Shown here: one piece after another, positions 17,871-26,360 of the stretch
Numbering within the stretch: the stretch's first letter is position 1
Layout of the letters: each line of letters starts with the position of its first letter
Source of the DNA: Candidatus Cacconaster equi
GTDB lineage: Bacteria; Bacteroidota; Bacteroidia; Bacteroidales; UBA932
Assembly (NCBI GenBank): GCA_018065895.1
Contig: JAGHSK010000027.1
Coordinates: forward strand, 62,001 to 126,000
Length of the DNA stretch: 64,000 nucleotides
Direction: 5' to 3'
The notes under the pieces: model-generated
What the model was told of the DNA's origin: nothing
The model's database searches: none
The model's input: only the letters and a program-made list of their open reading frames with translations
Position numbers and translations under genes: made by a program

Positions 17871-19380
17871 CAGGATTGAAGGTTTCAAGTGGAACCTCCA
17901 CGAAAAGTGTGTTCCACCTGCTCATTGCACCATTCCAAAGGCCAGGAAGTTCCAAAGCCTTCAGTTCCCTTCCCTGACTGCTCTTAGTGGAGATGAATCC
18001 GGTATTCTCATCCACGAATTCCATCAGATTGAACTTTTCTCCGTTGCTGTCCTTCAGGCAGCAGACCAGATCGACGGGATTGAAATGCGTTGCGGAGGCA
18101 AGAGCCGCACAAGCCTTCTTATCGGATTTGTCAATCTGAGCGCCTTCCAGAATCTGAAGCGAGGTGCTGCCGTCTTTCTCCCGGATGATGAAAGGTCCGC
18201 CGCCAGGCTCTCCTTCATTGCGCACCATTCCGCAGACACGGATCGGACGATTGAGCTTTTTGCGCAGCTGGTCCGCCCTGTCGCGGCAATTTTTTGCAAG
18301 AGGCATCTCAATGCACAGCTCTTCGAAGAGGAAGGTCTCGATTTCATTGCACAGCTGCTGAACCTCATCCGTAGCATATACGTCTTCCTGCAGAGCCTCA
18401 TAAGCCTGCAGCATCGATGGACCGGGGTTCAAGATTTGTGATGAGGCAATCTGGTCCAATGCATAGATATATCCGAATATCCTGTCACGCAGTTTCAAAG
18501 CCTCCCCCATCAGGATTTTCTTGAATCTGGCGGTAACGGGCAGAAGCCTCTCACAAGCCACGTTGTCTATGTTCTTTATGCTTACCAGCTCAGCATTCAA
18601 TGAATTCAGATTATGGATGAGCGCTCCATGCCCGGCAGGACGGAACAGAAGGCTTCCGTCAGCATTGCGGAACGGACGGTTCTCCATATCGACGGCAATC
18701 GTATCTGTCGCCTTGTCCTGATATGTGAATGTAACTTTATACCTGACCCCATACCTTTTCTCATACTCGGACTGGACCTCCCTCAATGCCTCTTCAAAGA
18801 GATTCCGATGTTCAGGAGAGATTGTCACCACCACGTCAGCCGTACCATCGGCATTACGCATATACTCCTGGGCCTCTACCAGATGTTCGGCAATGGCCGT
18901 ACGAATCTCACCATCTGCATATTTATGGAACTTCAGCACGCCTTTAGGCTTTGCGCCATAACCCAGGCCTTCATCGGAGAGAGTCCTGCTCAGTACAGTC
19001 CTTGCATCCGCTCCTTCGAAGAGCGATGTATCATAAAAGGCGAACTTGCCGATATTGCTCACGAAAGTGCCGGCTGGAGTCCCTTCTACAGACTCCCCTG
19101 CCTTAGCCTTGTCAAGACCGGCATACAGGTCCTTGAACATTCTGGATGCGGCGCCTGATGCGGGAACGAATTTGCACCTGCCCTCTGTCTGAGCGCTGTC
19201 GCAGTATGCGATATCTTCGTCAATCTCCGCCTGTGACGGTATCTTGATGCCCTTTTCAGGTGTTGCCGGTGCCACTATTTCAAGCCAGGGAAAGCCCTTC
19301 TTGAAGTTGTCTATCTGTTTTTCCACATTCTGCACGGTAATTCCCCGCGCCTCGATCTGCCTGAGGTCTTCGTTTGTCAT
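17827..19380 (-). CDS. DUF4301-family protein, nucleotidyltransferase-like
   Basis: A 517-residue cytoplasmic protein of a family (DUF4301) almost confined to Bacteroidota, function unproven. Near the N-terminus the stretch FVPASGAASRMFKD (71-84) resembles the glycine-rich nucleotide-binding loop of sugar nucleotidyltransferases, and the later FRPAGHGALIHNLN and IKNIDNV resemble UDP-sugar pyrophosphorylase motifs. I therefore infer a nucleotidyltransferase fold, not a proven reaction. It stands alone, with a TAAATTTG box at 19457-19464 as a possible promoter and a leader of about 70 bases. Its last codons overlap ispG on the other strand. Confidence 0.78.
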   Translation of the reverse strand: MTNEDLRQIEARGITVQNVEKQIDNFKKGFPWLEIVAPATPEKGIKIPSQAEIDEDIAYCDSAQTEGRCKFVPASGAASRMFKDLYAGLDKAKAGESVEGTPAGTFVSNIGKFAFYDTSLFEGADARTVLSRTLSDEGLGYGAKPKGVLKFHKYADGEIRTAIAEHLVEAQEYMRNADGTADVVVTISPEHRNLFEEALREVQSEYEKRYGVRYKVTFTYQDKATDTIAVDMENRPFRNADGSLLFRPAGHGALIHNLNSLNAELVSIKNIDNVACERLLPVTARFKKILMGEALKLRDRIFGYIYALDQIASSQILNPGPSMLQAYEALQEDVYATDEVQQLCNEIETFLFEELCIEMPLAKNCRDRADQLRKKLNRPIRVCGMVRNEGEPGGGPFIIREKDGSTSLQILEGAQIDKSDKKACAALASATHFNPVDLVCCLKDSNGEKFNLMEFVDENTGFISTKSSQGRELKALELPGLWNGAMSRWNTLFVEVPLETFNPVKSVNDLLRPAHQA

Positions 19381-19456
19381 AATCGAGTATCGTTAAGTTG
19401 CCAATCTGCCGGGCTCTGTCGGTATCCACGACATTTGCTGTTACTTGGGAGCCATA

Positions 19457-19464
19457 CAAATTTA
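19457..19464 (-). promoter_or_regulatory. Possible -7 promoter element of the DUF4301 gene
   Basis: TAAATTTG on the minus strand fits TAnnTTTG but lies 76 bases before the start codon, giving a longer leader than usual in this window. No -33 element is evident. Confidence 0.4.
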
Positions 19465-19537
19465 AGAAAAAAACGCCATTTTGGAAACTCTTCCGACGAT
19501 TTTGTTTTTTTGTCAGGCCCCGGAGAAACATATGAAA

Positions 19538-19545
19538 TATCTTTG
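19538..19545 (+). promoter_or_regulatory. -7 promoter element of the BACON-like lipoprotein gene
   Basis: TATCTTTG fits TAnnTTTG and lies 42 bases before the ATG. A T-rich stretch ending in TTTG lies 25 bases upstream, slightly farther than the ideal -33 spacing. Confidence 0.5.
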
Positions 19546-19587
19546 GAAAAACAGAAAAAAGAATAGTCATCATCTAAAATCATCATT

Positions 19588-20388
19588 ATGAAAAAGATCA
19601 ATTCACTTCTCATCGCAGCTGCTGTTGCAGCAACAACAATATTTTCTTCTTGCAATCCTATTGACGAGCCTGCATCGCTCAATGAGATCCAGTTCAACGG
19701 TGACATCAACAGTTTCGTATCCCAAGGCTTCAATACAATGGGAACAGACGGAGGGACTCTCGAGATCAACACAAATTCACCATTCAATGTAACCATACTG
19801 AATGGAAACGGCTACAGTGTGATCAGGAACGGCAACCAATTCAAGGTAGAAATAGGCAGCAACGCAGACTCTTATACACGTGAAATTAAAATGTATATCA
19901 GAAATTTTGAAGTAAACCAGTCAGTCAAGGGCTTCGGATACTTCTACTACCCTATCGTAGTTCGCCAGCAGGGCTCAAAGGGTACAAGGTACCTCAATGC
20001 AGAAGACCTGCGTTCTCTTACACAAAAAAGTGTAAACTGGAGCAATGACTCTTACATCAAGGGCACCGTCAAAAGCGTGAGCACACCATACTCTGACAAT
20101 GGAATAAAGCGCAGCACTGGATACTACGACTTCCCTATCACAGGTCATAACTCACTGTCAACTGATCAGAGCAAGCCTTTCGACCTTGAAGCCATAGACC
20201 TCGTCGTAGAATCCGAGGGTGTGACAGTGACGGTGCAAGCTGCATATGTGAAGGCTTACAACCTGATTTCAAAGATGAATGTCAAGGTAGGTGACACCGT
20301 AGAAATCCACGCTGACAAGTCAGGTGTTCAGGATGCTTCCGACAAGGACATTATCGTCAACCCTCTTTCAGTGGTAGTGGTCAAGTAA
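19588..20388 (+). CDS. Lipoprotein with BACON/Ig-like and OB-like regions
   Basis: A 266-residue lipoprotein: signal peptide ending in FSSC, acceptor cysteine at residue 22. Residues of about 35-130 look like a BACON-type Ig domain (GGTLEINTNSPFNVTI ... PIVVRQQGS). From about 145 the pattern YIKGTVKSV ... VKVGDTVEI resembles the OB-like DUF5689-type domain of Bacteroidota surface lipoproteins. The function is not known; such domains often bind carbohydrate or mucin, but nothing here proves it. It is a single-gene unit with its own promoter and a strong hairpin terminator, and no SusC/SusD genes are adjacent. Start choice is unambiguous. Confidence 0.7.
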   Translation: MKKINSLLIAAAVAATTIFSSCNPIDEPASLNEIQFNGDINSFVSQGFNTMGTDGGTLEINTNSPFNVTILNGNGYSVIRNGNQFKVEIGSNADSYTREIKMYIRNFEVNQSVKGFGYFYYPIVVRQQGSKGTRYLNAEDLRSLTQKSVNWSNDSYIKGTVKSVSTPYSDNGIKRSTGYYDFPITGHNSLSTDQSKPFDLEAIDLVVESEGVTVTVQAAYVKAYNLISKMNVKVGDTVEIHADKSGVQDASDKDIIVNPLSVVVVK

Positions 20389-20426
20389 CTTACAAGCAAA
20401 CTTCATAAAATGGTTTGTATTTGGGG

Positions 20427-20464
20427 GATGCACTTCGTGCTGCGGCACGGGTGCATCTTTTTTT
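20427..20464 (+). terminator. Rho-independent terminator after the BACON-like lipoprotein
   Basis: A 7-bp outer stem (GATGCAC at 20427-20433 with GTGCATC at 20451-20457), an inner stem (CGTGC/GCACG around a TGCG loop) and seven T residues directly after. The remaining 175 bases up to the next gene hold no feature I can recognise. Confidence 0.85.
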
Positions 20465-20639
20465 ACATCAGGGACAACAGGAGTGCTTTCTTGCAGCATT
20501 TACTCCCGGATTGCTCAAAAATGTGAACAGTTCGCCAGCGCGAAGGAGAAGGCTTTGTGGGAGCGTGAGCAACCGCGCTCCGCAGCGCCAGAACTGGCAC
20601 CGTCGAGAAACAAACCAACGAAAGATTCTCAGACGAGCG

Positions 20640-21740
20640 CTACTTCACACGAATCGGTTCGTCGCCATAGAGAGCGAACTTCTTGGACTTGCGGAGCCAT
20701 TTCTGCTCTTCAGCCTTGATGTACTCACGAGTGGAATCCCAATCGATATTGCCCTCCACATAGCTCATAAGGGTTGCATCCTCGAGATATCTGTTAAGTG
20801 AGGAGCAGTCGAATTCGGCAAAATTGTCGTGAATGAAACGAAGCAGCTGCAAAGCGTGATTGAGGGCATGGTACGGCACTCCAGGAACGAACATCAATTG
20901 GAATCCGAAACAAGTTTCGTTCTGATAGATGCCATAGGCAGGCACGAACCTCGTCCAACGGATATTCAGAGAGGCGTTGGAAACGGGATTTTCAGGATCA
21001 TTCCACCCGGAAAAACCATTCTTGCGGTTGTATTCGAAAAGAGGCTCCAGGAAAGGTGCGCCGAACTGTTCGAACGGACGGTTGGTGCCGTGACCATAAC
21101 TAACGTTGGTCCCACGCCACAAACACTGACCACTATAGAAATGCGAAGTGAAGAGCCCCGAAAAATCACTGAACGGAGGAATTGTCCAGGCCATAAGCTC
21201 CCTGTTCACGGATTCTGCGTTTGCAGAAATGATATGAAGAGGAAACTTGGCATTGAGCTCGGTATAGAACATATTTGCAACCTCCCCCAAAGTCAGTCCG
21301 TGGCGATGCGGAAGCCCGATGATGCCCAAAGTGCCTTCAATCTGACGGCCGGAAGGGTTAAGACGGTCCAGGATGAACACGGAAAGACTGGAGTCTGTAA
21401 CTTTCAGGAACTTGAAGATATTGAACAACAACGAAGTATAGTTGCTGTAGCGCGAACCCACATCCTGAAGTTCAATGACAAGCGCGTCGATGTCGTTCAA
21501 GTCTGACGCCTCGATAGTGGAAGCGACCTCTATTGTTTCAACGCCATCGACAAGTTTACCGTAGAGCGAATGTTCAGGTGAGAAGATTTTTTTCAGGTTG
21601 CCGCGGCGAGCAAGAGTTTCAAAGAGATATTCACCCGTTTCCGGATGCCAGGCTGCCTGATTGCAAAGAACGCCGATGCGTCCCTTCCTCAACACGGAAT
21701 CTTCCTGGAGGGAGAATGGAGTAGTCCTGAATGAAAACAT
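20640..21740 (-). CDS. DUF1343 / NamZ-like exo-beta-N-acetylmuramidase (GH171 family)
   Basis: Members of this family release MurNAc from the non-reducing end of peptidoglycan fragments. The 366-residue protein shows the hallmark segments GVLCNQAAW, KIFSPEHSLYG and ALVIELQDVGSRYSNYTS. I place the start at the ATG at 21738-21740, 13 bases after the mtgA stop; the upstream in-frame stretch is arginine rich and overlaps mtgA. From this start there is no signal peptide, although characterised NamZ is exported, so this copy may act in the cytoplasm on imported fragments. It is the last gene of the glmM-mtgA-namZ operon, which supports a cell-wall role. Confidence 0.85.
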   Translation of the reverse strand: MFSFRTTPFSLQEDSVLRKGRIGVLCNQAAWHPETGEYLFETLARRGNLKKIFSPEHSLYGKLVDGVETIEVASTIEASDLNDIDALVIELQDVGSRYSNYTSLLFNIFKFLKVTDSSLSVFILDRLNPSGRQIEGTLGIIGLPHRHGLTLGEVANMFYTELNAKFPLHIISANAESVNRELMAWTIPPFSDFSGLFTSHFYSGQCLWRGTNVSYGHGTNRPFEQFGAPFLEPLFEYNRKNGFSGWNDPENPVSNASLNIRWTRFVPAYGIYQNETCFGFQLMFVPGVPYHALNHALQLLRFIHDNFAEFDCSSLNRYLEDATLMSYVEGNIDWDSTREYIKAEEQKWLRKSKKFALYGDEPIRVK

Positions 21741-21753
21741 AGGTTCGTCGTTA

Positions 21754-22485
21754 TTATTTCTTTTTTGCGCCCTGTTTCGACGCCTTATCATCCTTGGCGG
21801 TTGCCTTCAGATCCACAGGTCCGATATTGTTCATCAACTTGGATATCTGTCCCTGACGCTTGTACATATAGGCTGACGGCTTGGCCGAATTGAACTTGAT
21901 TGGATTCGGCAGGGATGCTGCAATCAACGCGCACTGATTCCAGCTCAGTTTGGAGGCAGTCGTATTGAAATGGTACTTCGCCACAGCCTCCGCTCCGTAT
22001 ATCCCCTTACCCATCTCTATCGAATTGAGATATATCTCCATTATTCTCTCCTTCCCCCACAGGAACTCTATCAGATAGGTGAAATAAACCTCCAGTCCCT
22101 TGCGGAACATTGAAGACTTGGGCCACAGGAAGACATTCTTTGCTGTCTGCTGTGATATGGTGCTGGCTCCGCGGGGACGCTTGCGCGTAAGATTTTCCTT
22201 GCGGGCCTTCTTTATCGCCTCAAAATCAAGTCCGTGATGCTTCATGAAGAGATTGTCCTCCGAAGCGATTACGGCTCTCGGCAGATTGGGAGTAATCTCC
22301 TCAATCGGAGTCCAGGTATGATGCCAGACTATATCTTCGTCCGCCTTGACCTGCTGCACGGCACGGATGCACATAAGCGGAGTCACATATACCGGAAGGA
22401 ACTTGTATGCGAAGGCTACAAGGATAGTGGAGGCAAAGAAAAATGCCAATATCCTGAAAAGCCATTTGAACAAGAACCGGAACAT
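21754..22485 (-). CDS. mtgA: Monofunctional peptidoglycan transglycosylase
   Basis: Polymerises lipid II into glycan strands (GT51). The N-terminus has one transmembrane segment (about residues 8-28), placing the catalytic domain in the periplasm. The GT51 motifs are complete: catalytic E76 in [43 protein letters not shown] and [10 protein letters not shown]. At 243 residues it lacks a transpeptidase domain. It starts 10 bases after glmM, which supplies the glucosamine-1-phosphate for the same pathway, and is followed by the NamZ-like gene. The lysine-rich tail is probably cytoplasmic or disordered. Confidence 0.93.
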   Translation of the reverse strand: MFRFLFKWLFRILAFFFASTILVAFAYKFLPVYVTPLMCIRAVQQVKADEDIVWHHTWTPIEEITPNLPRAVIASEDNLFMKHHGLDFEAIKKARKENLTRKRPRGASTISQQTAKNVFLWPKSSMFRKGLEVYFTYLIEFLWGKERIMEIYLNSIEMGKGIYGAEAVAKYHFNTTASKLSWNQCALIAASLPNPIKFNSAKPSAYMYKRQGQISKLMNNIGPVDLKATAKDDKASKQGAKKK

Positions 22486-22495
22486 CGCCCCGGAC

Positions 22496-23878
22496 TTATT
22501 TGCCTATGATGGCTATGACATCCTGTGCAAGGGCTTCAGCCACCGGCTCCGAAGGAGCTTCGGCATAAATGCGGATGATAGGCTCCGTGTTGGACTTTCG
22601 AAGGACGAACCACTTGCGCTCGGCTTCGAAATCGATACGGAGTCCATCCATTTTGTTGACGGCTTCCTTTGAATAGTGCTTCTCCACTTTGGCCAGAGCA
22701 GCTTCAATCTGAGCCGGATCGCTCATTTCTATCTTGTTCTTGGAAACATAGTAGTCAGGATATGTGGCGCGCAGTTGGGTTGCAGTCATCTTCTTGTGAG
22801 CCAGATTGCTCAGGAAAAGGGCCACACCTATCATCGCATCGCGGCCATAATGCAGGTCAGGCACAATCACACCTCCGTTGCCCTCTCCTCCGATAACGGC
22901 ATTCACCTCACGCATCATCGTCGTGGCATTCACCTCCCCCACCTTGCAGGCATGATACCGGCAGCCGTAAGACTCTGTCACGTCACGCAGAGCGCGGGAT
23001 GAAGAGATATTTGAAACGGTGGCTCCCTTGCGCTGGGAAAGAATATAGTCAGCAACAGCAACCAGAGTGTACTCCTCAACGAACGGCTTGCCGTTCTCGC
23101 AGATGAAGGCCAGGCGGTCGACGTCGGGATCGACAGAAATACCCAGGTCAGCCTTCTGTCTTACAACCTCTTCGCACAAACCCACCAGATTCGAAGGAAG
23201 CGGTTCAGGATTATGTGCGAAATTTCCGGTAGGCTCGGCATTTATCGCAATGCACTTTACACCGAGTCTTTCAAGAAGACGCGGCATTATTATGTTGCCT
23301 ACGGAGTTTATTGCATCAAGTACGACGGTGAAGCCCGCCTCCCTTATGGCTTTTACGTCCACAAGCGGATAATTCATTACGGCTTCGATGTGCTGGTCGG
23401 TGAAATCCTTGTATGTGATTTGCCCCAGTTTGTCAACCTCTGAAAAGTCAAATTCCTCCTTTTCAGCAATCGCCTGAAGTTCCTTTCCTTCGGCATCCGT
23501 CAGGAATTCGCCCTTCTCGTTGAGAAGCTTCAGCGCATTCCACTGTTTCGGATTATGGGAAGCGGTGAGGATGATTCCTCCGTCAGCCTTCTCAAAAAGT
23601 ACGGCCATTTCAGTGGTCGGCGTTGAAGCGAGACCGGCATTGACAACGTCAACGCCACAAGCCATCAGAGTGCCGGAAACGATGGAGTCCACCATCTTGC
23701 CGGAAATTCTGGCGTCACGTCCAACCACCACTTTATATTGATTCCTACCGGGAAATTTCTTCTTCAACTGTACAGCATAGGCTGCTACGAACTTCACGAT
23801 GTCAATCGGAGTAAGGGCATCACCGGCAGCTCCGCCTATCGTTCCTCTGATGCCTGAAATGGATTTGATCAGTGTCAT
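22496..23878 (-). CDS. glmM: Phosphoglucosamine mutase (alpha-D-phosphohexomutase family)
   Basis: Interconverts glucosamine 6- and 1-phosphate for UDP-GlcNAc synthesis. The 460-residue protein has the phosphoserine loop ILTASHNP (S107), the magnesium loop DPDVDR, the sugar-binding GGEGNGG and the C-terminal phosphate-binding [15 protein letters not shown] start at the ATG at 23876-23878, which gives the typical [13 protein letters not shown]. The family also contains phosphomannomutases and phosphoglucomutases; the operon with mtgA and a NamZ-like gene favours glmM. A TAnnTTTG element lies 22 bases upstream. Confidence 0.86.
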   Translation of the reverse strand: MTLIKSISGIRGTIGGAAGDALTPIDIVKFVAAYAVQLKKKFPGRNQYKVVVGRDARISGKMVDSIVSGTLMACGVDVVNAGLASTPTTEMAVLFEKADGGIILTASHNPKQWNALKLLNEKGEFLTDAEGKELQAIAEKEEFDFSEVDKLGQITYKDFTDQHIEAVMNYPLVDVKAIREAGFTVVLDAINSVGNIIMPRLLERLGVKCIAINAEPTGNFAHNPEPLPSNLVGLCEEVVRQKADLGISVDPDVDRLAFICENGKPFVEEYTLVAVADYILSQRKGATVSNISSSRALRDVTESYGCRYHACKVGEVNATTMMREVNAVIGGEGNGGVIVPDLHYGRDAMIGVALFLSNLAHKKMTATQLRATYPDYYVSKNKIEMSDPAQIEAALAKVEKHYSKEAVNKMDGLRIDFEAERKWFVLRKSNTEPIIRIYAEAPSEPVAEALAQDVIAIIGK

Positions 23879-23899
23879 ATATGTTATTTTAATACCTCG

Positions 23900-23907
23900 C
23901 AAAAATA
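23900..23907 (-). promoter_or_regulatory. -7 promoter element of the glmM-mtgA-namZ operon
   Basis: TATTTTTG on the minus strand fits TAnnTTTG, 22 bases before the glmM ATG. The nearest TTG upstream is 15 bases away, shorter than the usual -33 spacing. Confidence 0.5.
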
Positions 23908-23956
23908 ACAATTATCCCGTTACAACGGCTCCATAAATAAGAATTCTGCCGATAAA

Positions 23957-23987
23957 TTTGCCAGTTGAAGAAAAATGACTACATTTG
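23957..23987 (+). promoter_or_regulatory. Complete Bacteroidota promoter of rpmE2
   Basis: TTTG at 23957-23960, a 19-base spacer and TACATTTG at 23980-23987 match the consensus TTTG-N19-TAnnTTTG exactly. It lies 28 bases before the rpmE2 ATG. Confidence 0.8.
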
Positions 23988-24015
23988 CGGTCCGAATAAC
24001 TAAAACCAAATAGAA

Positions 24016-24267
24016 ATGAAAAAAGGAATACATCCCGAAGCCTACCGTCTTGTAGCTTTCAAGGATATGTCAAACGACCACGTGTTCATCACCCGCTCTT
24101 GCGTCAACACAAAAGAGACCATTGATGTTAACGGTGTTGAGTTCCCGGTAGTAAAGGTCGAGATTTCAAACACTTCTCACCCATTCTACACCGGTAAGAT
24201 GAAACTTGTCGACACTGCAGGTCGCGTTGATAAATTCTACAGCAGATACGGAAAGAAGACCAAATAA
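24016..24267 (+). CDS. rpmE2: 50S ribosomal protein L31, type B
   Basis: Ribosomal large-subunit protein of 83 residues. The N-terminus MKKGIHPE and the core NTSHPFYTGKMKLVDTAGRVDKFYSRYG are typical. It lacks the CxxC pairs that bind zinc in type A L31, so this is the zinc-free form. In many bacteria such forms replace the zinc form during zinc limitation, but in Bacteroidota the type B form is often the only one, so no zinc regulation is inferred. It is a single-gene unit with a full promoter and a hairpin terminator. Confidence 0.96.
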   Translation: MKKGIHPEAYRLVAFKDMSNDHVFITRSCVNTKETIDVNGVEFPVVKVEISNTSHPFYTGKMKLVDTAGRVDKFYSRYGKKTK

Positions 24268-24290
24268 TTGTTCTTCGCTTCAAAAAGAAT

Positions 24291-24318
24291 GTCGGTCCCT
24301 TCGGAGGCCGACTTTTTT
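24291..24318 (+). terminator. Rho-independent terminator after rpmE2
   Basis: GTCGGTC at 24291-24297 pairs with GGCCGAC at 24306-24312 (one G-T pair) around a CCTTCGGA-type loop, followed by six T residues. Confidence 0.85.
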
Positions 24319-24320
24319 AT

Positions 24321-24328
24321 TATCTTTG
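24321..24328 (+). promoter_or_regulatory. -7 promoter element of the PIG-L deacetylase gene
   Basis: TATCTTTG directly after the rpmE2 terminator, 29 bases before the ATG at 24358. Terminator and promoter are packed back to back, so the -33 region falls inside the terminator hairpin. Confidence 0.55.
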
Positions 24329-24357
24329 TTGTCAGGAAAACCTAAAAAAGAAAAGAT

Positions 24358-25086
24358 ATGAGAAAAATGATGGCAATTCTGCTGATGCTCTTCACAATCA
24401 CCGCTGTCAGCGCCCAGGACCCTGTTATCGGGAAATACAAGAAAGCCCTGATCATAGGAGCCCATCCTGATGATCCGGAATCGATGTGTGGAGGCACGAT
24501 GCTGCTGCTCAAGCAACAGGGCTGCGAAGTTGTCTGCGTCTATATGACCAGAGGCGAAGGAGGCATCACAGGAAAATCAGCCGAAGAGACTGCGGCGATC
24601 CGCACACAGGAAGCGCTCAACTCCTGTGAAGTGATGGGTATCCGCCCGGTGTTCCTGACACAGATCGACGGCAATTCCGAAATCAACAAGGCCCGCTACG
24701 ATGAGATGCGCAAACTCATAGCGGACGAAAAGCCGGACGTTGTCATCACCCACTGGCCTATCGATTCCCACCGCGACCACCGCATCTGCTCAATGCTGGT
24801 ATATGATGCATGGCGTTTGCTCGGCCACAATTTCGATCTTTACTACGGAGAGGTGATGACAGGAATGCAGACCCAGATGTTCTCTCCTACTATCTACGTC
24901 AATATCGACTCCACAGTTATGCAGAAGCGCAAAGCCTACACCTGCCACGTATCGCAGGGCACCGCGGAAAACGTAGTGAAATGGCACGAGGTGATCGGAA
25001 GGATGCGCGGTCGCGAATTCCAGTGCACCCACGCGGAAGCATTCATCAAGCAACGCTGGAACTCAAGCGAAATTCTCGACAGATAG
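24358..25086 (+). CDS. Exported PIG-L/LmbE-family zinc deacetylase
   Basis: Members hydrolyse N-acetyl groups from GlcNAc-containing substrates. The 242-residue protein has a signal peptide (cleavage near SAQ at 18-20) and should act outside the cytoplasm. The zinc/catalytic motif AHPDD is at residues 35-39 and the second zinc-binding HRDH follows in the segment THWPIDSHRDHRI. The natural substrate cannot be told; secreted Bacteroidota members may act on glycans or glycan-like natural products. The downstream TIGR02757 gene begins 2 bases after its stop. Confidence 0.88.
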   Translation: MRKMMAILLMLFTITAVSAQDPVIGKYKKALIIGAHPDDPESMCGGTMLLLKQQGCEVVCVYMTRGEGGITGKSAEETAAIRTQEALNSCEVMGIRPVFLTQIDGNSEINKARYDEMRKLIADEKPDVVITHWPIDSHRDHRICSMLVYDAWRLLGHNFDLYYGEVMTGMQTQMFSPTIYVNIDSTVMQKRKAYTCHVSQGTAENVVKWHEVIGRMRGREFQCTHAEAFIKQRWNSSEILDR

Positions 25087-25088
25087 CG

Positions 25089-25784
25089 GTGGAAGAGAAA
25101 TTGAGACAATATGCGGCCGAATTCAACGACCCGCAATATTTCCTCGAAGACCCGAGCGCCTTTCCACGCCGTTTCGTAAATCTTTACAAGAAGGGTCAGG
25201 CAACCCTGCAGGACATAGAGATATCGGGGCTGCTGGCTGCGCATCTCGCATGGGGACGTCGCAGTATGATAGTGCGCGACTGCAACAGAATGTTCGACGA
25301 AATGGGCTGGAAACCCTACCGATATGTAATGTCGGGCAGATATCGCAATGACCCTGCATCACTTCACCGCACAGTGAAATGGAGCGAATTCGCCGCGATA
25401 TGCGGAAGAATGAAGGAATATTACTTGGACCACGACTCGCTCGAGGGAGCTTCTCCAGACGAGATCCGGGTAAGGATCTTCGGTCAGAAAAGCGATCCTA
25501 AAGCCGCCAATAAGAAAATCCATATGTTCAGGCGATGGATGGTGCGACAGGATGGCATAGTGGATTTCGGGCTCTGGAGGAACACCGACCCGGGAGAGCT
25601 GGTCATTCCGCTCGACACCCACGTGCACAAGCAGGCGAAGTCTCTCGGAATCACCAGCCGCAATGCAGCGGATTACAAGACCGCCAGGGAAATCACCGAC
25701 TATATGGCGAAACTGTTTCCCGGTGACCCGTGTAAAGGCGATTTCGCCCTGTTCGGCCTGGGCATTACGGGAAAGAAAAAATAA
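25089..25784 (+). CDS. TIGR02757/DUF2400-family protein
   Basis: A 231-residue protein of a family found mainly in Bacteroidota and relatives; its function is not established. Recognisable family segments are YFLEDPSAFPRRFVN, ISGLLAAHLAWGRRSMI, FRRWMVRQDGIVDFGLW and VIPLDTHVHKQAKSLG. The overall helical pattern with the last segment resembles DNA-glycosylase-like HhH folds, but this is only an impression. No ATG is available near the N-terminus; GTG at 25089, two bases after the previous stop, gives the usual VEEKLRQYAAEF beginning. Longer frames upstream only overlap the deacetylase gene. Confidence 0.82.
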   Translation: MEEKLRQYAAEFNDPQYFLEDPSAFPRRFVNLYKKGQATLQDIEISGLLAAHLAWGRRSMIVRDCNRMFDEMGWKPYRYVMSGRYRNDPASLHRTVKWSEFAAICGRMKEYYLDHDSLEGASPDEIRVRIFGQKSDPKAANKKIHMFRRWMVRQDGIVDFGLWRNTDPGELVIPLDTHVHKQAKSLGITSRNAADYKTAREITDYMAKLFPGDPCKGDFALFGLGITGKKK

Positions 25785-25789
25785 ATTCA

Positions 25790-25797
25790 TATCTTTG
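25790..25797 (+). promoter_or_regulatory. -7 promoter element of the SlyD-like gene
   Basis: TATCTTTG fits TAnnTTTG and lies 29 bases before the ATG at 25827, just after the TIGR02757 stop. Confidence 0.55.
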
Positions 25798-25826
25798 CAC
25801 ATAGAAAACAAACAACAATACACGAT

Positions 25827-26360
25827 ATGAAAATCGCATCAGAAAAGGTAGTGGCGCTGACATACTGCCTCACAGTCGACGGAAAGGTCGAGGACCAGAC
25901 AACAAAGGAAAATCCACTTGAATTCATCTTCGGGCTCGGATATCTTCTTCCGAAGTTTGAAGCCAACATAGAAGGCAAGGAACCCGGTGATTCTTTTGAA
26001 TTTACACTCGCTCCGGAAGATGGATACGGCGTATATGAGAAGGAAGCCGTAGTGGATCTGCCTAAAAACATATTCGAAATCGACGGCAAGATTCAGGACG
26101 ATCTCCTGGTAGTGGGAAACGTCATTCCTATGATGAATCAGGCAGGCGGCGTGATGCCAGGCAAAGTTCTGGAAGTGACGGAAGACAAAGTAAAGATGGA
26201 CTTCAACCATGCTCTTGCCGGCAAGACCTTGAATTTCAAAGGAGAAATCGTATCAGTACGCGATGCTACCGACAAGGAGCTCACTGACGGGCTTCACGGC
26301 GAGCGCGCAGCTCACAACTGCGGAGGAAACTGCTCAGAGTGTGGCGGCGGTTGCCACTAG
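25827..26360 (+). CDS. SlyD-like FKBP-type peptidyl-prolyl isomerase
   Basis: Folding helper that isomerises peptidyl-proline bonds; cytoplasmic, as there is no signal peptide. The FKBP core appears at residues 1-70 (LEFIFGLGYLLPKFEANIEG) with an inserted IF-type domain at about 70-130 (VVGNVIPMMNQAGGVMPGKV), then the closing FKBP strand (NHALAGKTLNFKGEIVSV). The C-terminal tail is rich in cysteine and histidine (NCGGNCSECGGGCH), like the metal-binding tail of SlyD that delivers nickel to hydrogenases. A metal role is plausible but not shown. The last 27 bases overlap the convergent FAD enzyme gene. Confidence 0.9.
   Translation: MKIASEKVVALTYCLTVDGKVEDQTTKENPLEFIFGLGYLLPKFEANIEGKEPGDSFEFTLAPEDGYGVYEKEAVVDLPKNIFEIDGKIQDDLLVVGNVIPMMNQAGGVMPGKVLEVTEDKVKMDFNHALAGKTLNFKGEIVSVRDATDKELTDGLHGERAAHNCGGNCSECGGGCH

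Noticed and set aside
20560-20585. GAGCG ... CGCTC hairpin after the lipoprotein terminator
   Set aside because: The stem is short and no T-run follows on either strand, so it is not a supported terminator.
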